A stretch of 64,000 bases of DNA from Novosphingobium huizhouense (GTDB lineage: Bacteria; Pseudomonadota; Alphaproteobacteria; Sphingomonadales; Sphingomonadaceae), in the NCBI RefSeq assembly GCF_020179475.1, contig NZ_JAILXZ010000001.1, positions 868,001-932,000 of the forward strand, given 5' to 3'. The translations under genes were made by a program, and so were the position numbers. Positions 8,846 to 15,637 of this stretch are shown one piece after another. Under the pieces are notes generated by a model. The model saw only the letters and a list, made by a program, of their open reading frames with translations, was not told the DNA's origin and did no database searches. The first letter of the stretch is position 1, and each line of letters begins with the position of its first letter.

Positions 8846-9532
8846 GTGCTCTCGACGGCTGACTGGGCGATCGTCGCGCTCTCGCTCAAGGTGGCGCTGG
8901 TCGCGGTCGCGCTGACCCTGCCTGTGGCCTTCGCGCTCGCCTGGGTGCTGGCGCGCACGCGCTTTCCCGGGCGGATCGTGCTCGATGCGCTGGTCCATCT
9001 GCCGCTGGTCGTGCCGCCGGTGGTGATGGGCTGGCTGCTCCTGCTTGGCTTCGGCAGCAACGGCCCGGCCGGGCGGCTGCTCGAAGGCCTGTTCGGCGTG
9101 ACGCTGATGTTCCGCTGGACCGGCGCCGCGCTCGCCGCCGCGGTCATGGCCCTGCCGCTGATGGTCCGCGCCATCCGTCTCTCGCTCGAGGCGGTCGACC
9201 CGCGCCTCGAAGCCGCCGCACGCACGCTCGGCGCGGGGCCGTGGCGCGCCTTCGCCACCGTCACCCTGCCGCTCAGCCTGCCGGGGCTGATCGCCGCGAG
9301 CGTGCTCGGCCTTGCCCGCTCGCTCGGCGAATTCGGCGCGACGATCACGTTCGTTTCGAACATCCCGGGCGAAACGCAGACGCTGCCGCTGGCGATCTAT
9401 TCGGCGCTGCAACTGCCCGGCGGCGACGTGCAGGTGGCGCGCCTCGCCTCCATTTCGGTCATGCTGTCGCTGGCGGCGCTGGTCGCTTCCGAAGCGCTCG
9501 CCCGGCGCAGCGGGTTCGGCCATGTCGCTTGA
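8846..9532 (+). CDS. modB: Molybdate ABC transporter permease
   Basis: A 228-residue inner-membrane permease with five to six helices. The EAA loop is AARTLGAGPWRAFATVTLPLSLPG, shortened here to its core LGAGPWRAF, which docks to ModC. LVVPPVVMGWLLL and SLGEFGATITFVSNIPGET are typical of ModB. A GTG start at 8846 fits best: it is the first start codon in frame after modA. It overlaps modC by 11 bp. Confidence 0.92.
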   Translation: MLSTADWAIVALSLKVALVAVALTLPVAFALAWVLARTRFPGRIVLDALVHLPLVVPPVVMGWLLLLGFGSNGPAGRLLEGLFGVTLMFRWTGAALAAAVMALPLMVRAIRLSLEAVDPRLEAAARTLGAGPWRAFATVTLPLSLPGLIAASVLGLARSLGEFGATITFVSNIPGETQTLPLAIYSALQLPGGDVQVARLASISVMLSLAALVASEALARRSGFGHVA

Positions 9533-10160
9533 GGTCGACATCGCGGTGCTGCGGGGCGAGCGCCGCATCGCCGCATGCTTCACCGCGAGGGGCGGCATCA
9601 CCGCGCTGCTGGGGCCGTCGGGCGCGGGCAAGACCAGCGTGATCGAAGCGATCGCCGGGCTGCTGCGCCCGGTCGAAGGGCGGATTGAACTCGGCGGGGA
9701 GGCGCTGTTCGATGCCGCGCGCCGCATCGACCTTCCTCCCGAAGCGCGCGGCTGCGGCGTGGTGTTCCAAGACCTGCGCCTGTTTCCCCATCGCTCGGTG
9801 CGCGACAACCTGCTCTACGGCGCCCGCTTCGCGCCGTCGTCGGCGCGGCTGATGACGCTTGAGCAGACCTGCGCCTTCCTCGGCATCGCCGACCTTCTCG
9901 GCCGCCGCCCGCGCACGTTGTCGGGTGGAGAGGCGCAGCGCGTCGCGATCGGCCGCGCGCTGCTGCGGGGCCCGCGCCTGTTGCTGCTCGACGAGCCGCT
10001 GTCCTCGCTCGACGGCGCGCGGCGCGACGGGGTGATGGCGGTGATCGAACGCATCCGCGACGAACTGGGCCTGCCGATGGTCCTCGTCAGCCATCGCGCC
10101 GAAGAGGTCGAGCGGCTGGCGAACCGCGTCGTTCGGCTCGATCAGCCCTTGCTCGCCTGA
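9522..10160 (+). CDS. modC: Molybdate ABC transporter ATP-binding protein, short form
   Basis: A 212-residue ABC ATPase. The Walker A is GPSGAGKTS, the Q loop is VVFQDLRLFPH, the signature is LSGGEAQRVAIGRAL, the Walker B is LLLLDEPLSSLD, and the switch His is in VLVSHR. Typical ModC is about 350 residues with a C-terminal Mop/TOBE molybdate-sensing domain; this one stops right after the nucleotide-binding domain, so it lacks that domain. Its 3' end overlaps the convergent small gene by 19 bp. Confidence 0.9.
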   Translation: MSLEVDIAVLRGERRIAACFTARGGITALLGPSGAGKTSVIEAIAGLLRPVEGRIELGGEALFDAARRIDLPPEARGCGVVFQDLRLFPHRSVRDNLLYGARFAPSSARLMTLEQTCAFLGIADLLGRRPRTLSGGEAQRVAIGRALLRGPRLLLLDEPLSSLDGARRDGVMAVIERIRDELGLPMVLVSHRAEEVERLANRVVRLDQPLLA

Positions 10161-10369
10161 CCCTTCTTCGCCACTTCCTCCGCGATCGCCTTGCGGTCGC
10201 CCTCGACCGGCGCCTGCGCCGAAGAGACCTGCATCGCGCGCTCCTCGGGGGGATAGTCCTCGGGCCGCACGTTCGACTGGACCTTGGTCGCGGCGTGCAG
10301 TTCGCTGTTGAGCGAGGCGTTGTCCGACTTCGCGTCGAGCGGCGGGGTGCGTTCGTCCTTGTTCTGCAT
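10142..10369 (-). CDS. Small hydrophilic protein of unknown function, stress-associated by promoter
   Basis: A 75-residue charged protein (MQNKDERTPPLDAKSDN at the start, KKGQASKG at the end) without membrane segments or a known domain. It looks intrinsically disordered. It is a believable gene because ATG 10369 has AAGGAG at good spacing and an EcfG-like promoter (GAAAC-N16-CGTT) sits 24 nt upstream. It converges with modC and lies head-to-head with the CinA gene. A general-stress accessory role is inferred only from promoter and neighbours. Confidence 0.65.
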   Translation of the reverse strand: MQNKDERTPPLDAKSDNASLNSELHAATKVQSNVRPEDYPPEERAMQVSSAQAPVEGDRKAIAEEVAKKGQASKG

Positions 10370-10392
10370 CTCTCGTGCTCCTTCATCGCGCC

Positions 10393-10417
10393 AACGGGGC
10401 GCGTGTCGCCCGGTTTC
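10393..10417 (-). promoter_or_regulatory. EcfG-like promoter of the 75-residue gene
   Basis: On the minus strand GAAAC, a 16-bp spacer, then CGTT. The alphaproteobacterial general-stress sigma factor EcfG recognises GGAAC-N16/17-CGTT, so this differs at one base. The -10 end lies 24 nt before ATG 10369, correct for a short leader. Nearly the same 25-mer precedes the hemerythrin gene. Confidence 0.6.
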
Positions 10418-10462
10418 GCCCCGGGCGCGGAACCGGGCCGGGGCGCGCGGGCCACGCGACAA

Positions 10463-10487
10463 GGAACACGATCTTCTTGATTCCGTT
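10463..10487 (+). promoter_or_regulatory. EcfG (general stress sigma) promoter of the CinA gene
   Basis: GGAAC at 10463-10467, a 16-bp spacer, CGTT at 10484-10487: an exact match to the EcfG consensus GGAAC-N16-CGTT. It lies 48 nt before ATG 10536. Confidence 0.75.
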
Positions 10488-10535
10488 CGATTTTGTCAGA
10501 GATGCCGAGCGCGGCACGACAAAGGAGAGAGGATC

Positions 10536-11051
10536 ATGACCGGAGCGCGGGAGCTACGCGATGACGCACAGGCGTTCGAGGAGCAGGCGCGCCGGATCCT
10601 GCAGCGTGCGAGCGAGCTCGACCTGATGATCGCCACCGCCGAAAGCTGCACCGGCGGCCTGCTCGCCTCGCTGTTTACCGACATCGAGGGTCATTCGGGC
10701 TGCTTCGAGCGGGGCTTCGTCACCTATAGCGAGGCGGCCAAGTGCGAGCTGCTCGGGGTCGAGCCGATCGTGCTGCGCCGCCACGGCGCGGTCAGCGAAA
10801 CCGTGGCGCTGGCCATGGCCGAAGGCGCGCTGGCGCATTCGCACGCCGGTCTCGTCGCCGCGATCACCGGCTTTGCCGGCGCCTCGGGCGAGGACGACGA
10901 GGCGGGGCTGGTCCACATCGCGGTGCTGCGCCGCGACCACCCGCCGCATACGCGCGAATGTCATTTCGGCGCGCGCGAGCGGGCCGAGGTCCGCCACCTC
11001 GCGCTCGCCGCCACGCTCGACATGCTCGAGGACGTGCTCGCGGAGGAGTAA
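10536..11051 (+). CDS. CinA-family nicotinamide-nucleotide amidase domain protein
   Basis: A 171-residue protein consisting only of the CinA C-terminal (PncC) domain. It contains ATAESCTGGLLASLFTDI, with the catalytic Ser-Cys region, then GFVTYSEAAKCELLGV and ITGFAG, all family signatures. PncC deamidates nicotinamide mononucleotide to NaMN in NAD recycling. The ATG follows AAAGGAGAGAGG. A consensus EcfG promoter lies upstream, so it is probably induced in general stress, beside a hemerythrin-domain protein and two Crp/Fnr regulators. No N-terminal MoCF domain is present, as in stand-alone YgaD/PncC proteins. Confidence 0.88.
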   Translation: MTGARELRDDAQAFEEQARRILQRASELDLMIATAESCTGGLLASLFTDIEGHSGCFERGFVTYSEAAKCELLGVEPIVLRRHGAVSETVALAMAEGALAHSHAGLVAAITGFAGASGEDDEAGLVHIAVLRRDHPPHTRECHFGARERAEVRHLALAATLDMLEDVLAEE

Positions 11052-11058
11052 CTCGCGC

Positions 11059-11757
11059 TCAGGCCGCGAGATAGGGCCCCGCCTCGCGCTCGAGCGTGAC
11101 CGGGTCGACGATCTCGACCAGCCCGCGTCGCGCGCGCACCGCGTGCGCCTGTTCCAGTTCCTGCAGCGCCACCGTCACCGTCGCCCGGCGCAACCCCAGT
11201 TGCCGCGCGATCGCGTCGTGGTGGCCCGACAGCAGCCGCGCTTCGGTCGCCATCCACATCTCGGCAAGGTGCGCCGCGACCCGCTCGCGCGCGCTGGCTC
11301 CGGCCTGGCGCAGCACCGCGGTGGTGATCGCGCGCACCTCGCGCGCCGCAGCCTCGCGCAGCCGCGCCTGGAGGCCGGGCGCAATGCGCGCAAGGAACGT
11401 CGGCGAAGGGCGGCGCATCGCCAGCGCGGCGCCCGGGTGGACCACCACCAGCGCGTGCGCCGAGGGCGCGGCGGTGATCGTCGCCAGCGCGGCGGTCACC
11501 CGCCCCCGGCCGACGACCGCCAGTTCGAGCGCGCAGGCCTGCGCATTCTGCGTGCGCAACGCCACCGCCGCGTCGATCAGGAAGTGCAGGTGCCCCGGCG
11601 CCGCGCCCGCCGCGGCCAGCACCGCGCCGGTCTCGAGCCGCACCAGACGCAGCCGGCGGACCACCGCGGCGCGCTCGACGGTGGCGAGATTGCCGAGCAG
11701 GGGATGGAGCGCCGCGGCTCCGGCTGTCGCGGGTTCCGGCTGGAAGGGCTGCCTCAT
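11059..11757 (-). CDS. Crp/Fnr-family transcriptional regulator (first of two)
   Basis: A 232-residue protein with an N-terminal cupin-like sensor and a C-terminal winged helix. The DNA-binding segment is HHDAIARQLGLRRATVTVALQELEQ (core LGLRRATVTVALQ). The sensor lacks the four cysteines of an FNR iron-sulfur cluster and shows no clear cAMP-binding RxS motif, so the signal is unknown. It is divergent from the hemerythrin-domain gene, and a related regulator closes the cluster at 13820, so one or both probably control it. Its 3' end lies 7 bp from the convergent CinA gene. Confidence 0.85.
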   Translation of the reverse strand: MRQPFQPEPATAGAAALHPLLGNLATVERAAVVRRLRLVRLETGAVLAAAGAAPGHLHFLIDAAVALRTQNAQACALELAVVGRGRVTAALATITAAPSAHALVVVHPGAALAMRRPSPTFLARIAPGLQARLREAAAREVRAITTAVLRQAGASARERVAAHLAEMWMATEARLLSGHHDAIARQLGLRRATVTVALQELEQAHAVRARRGLVEIVDPVTLEREAGPYLAA

Positions 11758-11805
11758 CGCTCCGGTACGCTCGCGTACCCAAGCCCATGCTCGGGTATCG
11801 CAGGT

Positions 11806-11830
11806 GAAACCGGGCCATGGGCGACCCGTT
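11806..11830 (+). promoter_or_regulatory. EcfG-like promoter of the hemerythrin-domain gene
   Basis: GAAAC at 11806-11810, a 16-bp spacer, CGTT at 11827-11830, 38 nt before ATG 11868. One mismatch to GGAAC-N16-CGTT, the same one as at 10393-10417. Confidence 0.55.
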
Positions 11831-11867
11831 CCCCGTCTCGTCCCTCCAGACAGGACGATGAAACCAC

Positions 11868-13688
11868 ATGGCCGAACAATCCAAATCCACCGGCGCGGAA
11901 AGCGCCAAGCAGGGCGAGACGACCAAGGCCGAAGGTGCGAACGGCAATGGCGGCGCCAGCGCAGGCAGCGGCAGCAGCGGTACCAGCAGCAGCGGCGGCA
12001 GCGCGAGCAGCGGCAGCAGCGGCGGGCAGGCGGGCTCTGCCGAAGCCAAGTCGCCGACGCAGGCCCAGCCCCAGAAGGGCGGCCAGACCGGCGCAGCCAA
12101 GTCGCAGGGCGCTTCGGGCGGCGGCAGCGCCGCCTCCGCCAGGACCGGCGGCAAGAGCGAGAGCGGCAAGAGCGCGAACGGGAACGGGAACGGGAACGGC
12201 GAGAGCGCGCAGGCGGGCGACGACGCCGTCGCGCTGCTGACGCGCGATCACCGCGAAGTCGACCAGATGTTCAAGGACTACGAAGCGGCGAACAGCCGGT
12301 CGAAGAAGCAGGAGCTGGTCCGCAACATCGCCCGCGCGCTCGAGCTGCATACGCTGCTCGAGGAGCACATCTTCTACCCCGCCTGCCGCGAAGCCGCCGA
12401 TGACGACGATCCGCTCGACGAAGCGCAGGTCGAACACGATTCGGCCAAGCTGCTGATCATGGAGCTGCAGCGCGGCGAGCCGGGCGACGAATACTACGAC
12501 GCCAAGGTCAAGGTGCTGGGCGAATACATCCGCCATCACGTGCAGGAGGAAGAAGGCCCCGACGGCATCTTCGCCCGCGCGAAGAAGGACGGCGTCGACC
12601 TCAAGCAGCTCGGCCGCGAGATGGCGCAGGCGCGCGAGAGCTACGCCGAGGAGATCGGCGACGGCATGCGCCAGCCCCCCGAGATCGTCTCGTTCAGCCT
12701 GGGCCGCGGGGCCGGGCAGGGCGGCGGCGGCAACCGGCGCTCGCGCGCCGACTACGACGACAACGACGATTACGACGACTTCCAGCGAGAGAAGGAGAGA
12801 GACATGGCACGTGCGGACTATGGTCGGGATGACGACCGAGGTGGACGCGGCGGCAGCAGCCGTGGCGGCAACAACGGCAACGGCAGCCGCGAGCGCGATG
12901 AATACGGCCGGTTCATGAGCGACGACGACGATCGCGGCGGTCGCTCGGGCGGCTCGAGCCGCAGCGGCGGCGGGCGCTCCTCGCGCGATGACGACGATCG
13001 CGAACGCGATGGCGGTCGTCGCGGCGGCTGGTTCGGCGACAGCGAAGGCCATTCGGAAGCGGCGCGCCGCGGCTGGGACGATCGCGATCGGGGCGGTTCC
13101 TCGTCCTCGCGCTCCTCGCGCGGTCGTGACGATGACGACGACTATCGTCGCAGCAGCAGCAGCAGCCGGGGCGGCGGCGGGCGTTCGTCGCGCGACGACG
13201 ACGACCGCGAGCGCGACGGCGGCCGCCGGGGCGGCTGGTTCGGCGACAGCGAAGGGCACTCGGAAGCCTCGCGCCGCGGCTGGGACCACGAACGTCGGGG
13301 CGAAAGCGGCTGGTTCGGCGACAGCGGGGGCCATTCGGAAGCCTCGCGCCGCGGCTGGGATCACGAACGGCGCGGCGAGAGCGGCTGGTTCGGCGACAGC
13401 GAAGGCCATTCCGAAGCGGCGCGTCGCGGCTGGGATGATCGCGACGACGATCGCGGCGGACGCGGATCGCAGAGCCGCTCCTCGCGTGGCCGTGACGATG
13501 ACGACGACCGGGGCGGTCGCGGTGGCAACGGCGGCGGCTCGCGCTCCTCGCGCAGCCGTGACGACGACGACGACCGCGGTGGTCGCGGCGGACGCGGCAG
13601 CAGTGGCAGCGGCGGCCAGGGTGGGTGGTTCGGCGACAGCCGCGGCCATTCCGAGGCGGCGCGTCGCGGCTGGGAATCGCGTCACTGA
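11868..13688 (+). CDS. Hemerythrin HHE-domain protein fused to a GWFGD-repeat, Arg/Asp/Gly-rich stress region
   Basis: A 606-residue, three-part protein. Residues 1-118 are low-complexity Ser/Gly/Ala. Residues 120-265 are a hemerythrin HHE helix bundle with the expected ligands (DHREVD, ELHTLLEEHIFYP, VEHDSAK, RHHVQEEE), able to bind a di-iron centre and O2 or NO. Residues 310-606 are an R/D/G-rich tail with five GWFGDSxGHSEAxRRGW units at about 387, 456, 481, 506 and 586; the middle three are exactly 25 residues apart. Such repeats occur in stress-induced KGG-like proteins. An internal ATG at 12804, preceded by GAAGGAGAGAGAC, could start the tail separately. EcfG-like promoter upstream and strong terminator downstream. 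Confidence 0.85.
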   Translation: MAEQSKSTGAESAKQGETTKAEGANGNGGASAGSGSSGTSSSGGSASSGSSGGQAGSAEAKSPTQAQPQKGGQTGAAKSQGASGGGSAASARTGGKSESGKSANGNGNGNGESAQAGDDAVALLTRDHREVDQMFKDYEAANSRSKKQELVRNIARALELHTLLEEHIFYPACREAADDDDPLDEAQVEHDSAKLLIMELQRGEPGDEYYDAKVKVLGEYIRHHVQEEEGPDGIFARAKKDGVDLKQLGREMAQARESYAEEIGDGMRQPPEIVSFSLGRGAGQGGGGNRRSRADYDDNDDYDDFQREKERDMARADYGRDDDRGGRGGSSRGGNNGNGSRERDEYGRFMSDDDDRGGRSGGSSRSGGGRSSRDDDDRERDGGRRGGWFGDSEGHSEAARRGWDDRDRGGSSSSRSSRGRDDDDDYRRSSSSSRGGGGRSSRDDDDRERDGGRRGGWFGDSEGHSEASRRGWDHERRGESGWFGDSGGHSEASRRGWDHERRGESGWFGDSEGHSEAARRGWDDRDDDRGGRGSQSRSSRGRDDDDDRGGRGGNGGGSRSSRSRDDDDDRGGRGGRGSSGSGGQGGWFGDSRGHSEAARRGWESRH

Positions 13689-13727
13689 ACCGACAGTGCG
13701 TTCCCCATCCACGGACGTCACCCAGGG

Positions 13728-13755
13728 AAAGGCGGTCTCGCAAGAGGCCGCCTTT
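13728..13755 (+). terminator. Rho-independent-type terminator after the hemerythrin gene
   Basis: AAAGGCGGTCTC, loop GCAA, then GAGGCCGCCTTT: a 12-bp stem with one G-T wobble, ending in CTTT. It lies 40 bp after the stop codon, between convergent genes, and may serve both strands. Confidence 0.75.
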
Positions 13756-13819
13756 CTCGCGTAAGGGGCCGCACCGCAGTGCCCGCCAGAGGGCCGGGGG
13801 CCTTGCGAAGCGCGTCGGC

Positions 13820-14488
13820 CTAGACCCGCGCGAGCCAGTCCGGCCGGCGCGGCACGTCGGCGAGGTCGAAGCGCGCGGTCCGCGCCAGCCGCGCGAAGTC
13901 GGGAACGCTGAGCTTGTGCCGCGCCACGCGGGCAAGGCCGGCGCCGGACAGGTCGGCGAGCAGCCGCTGCACGTGTTGCGCGGTCAGCCCGGTCGCGTCG
14001 GCAATGTCGTCGTGCGACAGCGGCAGCGGGCACGAGCGTCCGACCGCGGTGCTGCGGCCGAGCCGGACCAGCAGGTCGCAGAACAGGTGCGCGATCCGCT
14101 CGAGCGCGGACTTGCGGCCGAGGCTCACCGTCCAGCTCGCGGCATGGCCGACGTCGGCGGCAAGCTCGCGCACCAGGTCGGCGGGGCCTTCGCCGCGCGG
14201 CTGGAGTTCGCTCTCGGCGATCGGCACCGCCTCGATCGCGGTCAGCGCCTCGACGGTGTGGTGCGGCGTTCCGGCAAGCCACAGCGGGTCGCACAGGTCG
14301 CCCGCCACGAACAGCGCCGAAATCTGGCGGCGCCCGTCGCTCAACCGGTGGCAGCGCGCTGCCCAGCCCTTGCGCAGCACCAGCAGCTGCCGCCCCGCGC
14401 CGCCCGGTGGCGACAGCGCCTCGCCGGCCGCGAGCGCGATCGGAATGCGCGCCCGACGGGCGTCGAGGGTCGCGGTCGCTGTTTCCAT
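13820..14488 (-). CDS. Crp/Fnr-family transcriptional regulator (second of two)
   Basis: A 222-residue regulator. The sensor half contains GRRQISALFVAGDLCDPLWL, a classic Crp-family beta-roll segment, and the C-terminal winged helix contains LSHDDIADATGLTAQHVQRLL. It lacks an FNR-type cysteine cluster. The start at 14488 follows GAGGAAG at good spacing; an upstream in-frame ATG at 14542 would add an Arg-rich leader without a ribosome site. It converges on the hemerythrin gene. The promoter is probably the AT-rich stretch near 14577-14627. Confidence 0.85.
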   Translation of the reverse strand: METATATLDARRARIPIALAAGEALSPPGGAGRQLLVLRKGWAARCHRLSDGRRQISALFVAGDLCDPLWLAGTPHHTVEALTAIEAVPIAESELQPRGEGPADLVRELAADVGHAASWTVSLGRKSALERIAHLFCDLLVRLGRSTAVGRSCPLPLSHDDIADATGLTAQHVQRLLADLSGAGLARVARHKLSVPDFARLARTARFDLADVPRRPDWLARV

Positions 14489-14791
14489 GGTCTTCCTCTG
14501 CCCGCCGGATCGCGCGTCCGAGTCGCACCGGGGACGATGCACCCGGCCGCACGAACAACGCCCGATGAACGGTTCCCACTATAAAAAACGTTACAAATTA
14601 GATAGATAGCCTCTAACTTAGGGTAAAGCGCGGACACGCGCGGGGCGCCGCTCGCCGCCGCCGCGATGCCGTAGCGGAAGGCGGGAAAATGGGAGTCCTG
14701 CGCGCCTTTTTCGGTTGACCGGAGCGTTGCGAGGGCTTTTTCCTGCGCACCGGCAGCAGGGCGGCAATCCGCCCTCCGGGAGAGAGAACCA
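14489..14791. other. Intergenic promoter region between divergent Crp regulator and acyl-CoA operon
   Basis: About 300 bp without a gene. It contains an unusually AT-rich block (14577-14627, including ATAAAAAACGTTACAAATTAGATAG-type sequence) in an otherwise ~68% GC window, a likely bidirectional promoter or upstream activating region. No perfect operator dyad was seen. Confidence 0.5.
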
Positions 14792-14836
14792 ATGTCGAAG
14801 ACCGCTCCGCATCCGGCCTCGCCGGAGATGGCGTGA
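14792..14836 (+). promoter_or_regulatory. 14-codon leader ORF coupled to the acyl-CoA operon start
   Basis: ATG at 14792, preceded by GGGAGAGAGAACCA, reads MSKTAPHPASPEMA and stops at a TGA whose last base is the first base of the next gene's ATG (TGATG). Its better ribosome site suggests it recruits ribosomes that then re-initiate on the downstream gene. It has too little content to have its own family. Confidence 0.4.
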
Positions 14837-15627
14837 TGACCGATTCCCCGCGCACCCTGGGCGATCTGGCCGCTGCGATCGAGCGGCAGGGCGATCGCTT
14901 CGTGCTGCACGGCGCGGCCGGCTGGATGCAGGGCCGCACCATGTACGGCGGCGCGTCCTCGTTCGTCGCCTTCACCGCGGCGCGCATGGCCTTCCCCGAC
15001 CTGCCGCCGCTGCGGGCCGCGCAGATCGGCTTCATCGCGCCGGTGGGCGAGGACGTCGAGATAGCCGCACGCGTGCTGCGCGCCGGCAAGAGCGTGGCCC
15101 AGGTCGAGACCGAGATCAGCGCAAACGGCGAACTGCTGCAGCGCGCGCTGTGGATCTTCGGCAGCGCCCGGCCCGACAACGGCGGCGTGCCGCAGCGCCG
15201 GCTCGAAGGCTTCGTGCCGCACGACCAGGCGGTGCCGGCACGGCCGCATCCCGACCCCGCCTTCTTCACCCACCGCATGGACCTGCGCCACGCCGCGCCC
15301 AAGGGCGAAGTGCCGGTCGGCACGATCCGCCGCTGGGTGCGCCTCAAGGACCGCGCCGGGCTCGATCCCGTCGGCGAACTGATCGGCATCGGCGATACCC
15401 TGCCGCCCGGCGCGATGACCGCGCAGGAGCGCATGGGGCCGCTCTCGTCGATCAACTGGTCGCTCACCGTGCTCACCGACAAGCCCCGGACCGACGACGG
15501 CTGGTACCTGCTCGAAACCAGCTCGAACGCGATGGCGGCAGGGTTCTCCAGCGAGACGCTGCGGCTGTGGAACACCGACGGCGTGCAGGTGATGCACGGC
15601 CTGCAGTCGGTCGCGATCTTCGGCTGA
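14836..15627 (+). CDS. Acyl-CoA thioesterase family protein (double hotdog, TesB-like)
   Basis: A 263-residue protein with two hotdog halves. The first contains GGWMQGRTMYGG-like hotdog entry (read WMQGRTMYGGASS) and the second contains FFTHRMDLRHAAPKG and SINWSLTVLTD. TesB-type enzymes hydrolyse acyl-CoAs to free acids and CoA. It opens an operon with a beta-lactamase-fold hydrolase, a 3-hydroxyacyl-CoA dehydrogenase, an acyl-CoA synthetase and a thiolase, so it probably works on intermediates of that pathway. The start at 14836 shares its A with the leader ORF stop. Substrate chain type is unknown. Confidence 0.8.
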   Translation: MTDSPRTLGDLAAAIERQGDRFVLHGAAGWMQGRTMYGGASSFVAFTAARMAFPDLPPLRAAQIGFIAPVGEDVEIAARVLRAGKSVAQVETEISANGELLQRALWIFGSARPDNGGVPQRRLEGFVPHDQAVPARPHPDPAFFTHRMDLRHAAPKGEVPVGTIRRWVRLKDRAGLDPVGELIGIGDTLPPGAMTAQERMGPLSSINWSLTVLTDKPRTDDGWYLLETSSNAMAAGFSSETLRLWNTDGVQVMHGLQSVAIFG

Positions 15628-15637
15628 AAAGGAGCGC

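Noticed and set aside
12988..13764. 258-codon Ala/Gly/Thr ORF overlapping the hemerythrin gene
   Set aside because: Low-complexity shadow of the repeat region.
14541..14600. EcfG promoter before the second Crp gene (GGAAC then GTT on the minus strand)
   Set aside because: The spacing is 15 instead of 16-17 to GTT and CGTT is not in place, so the match is too weak.
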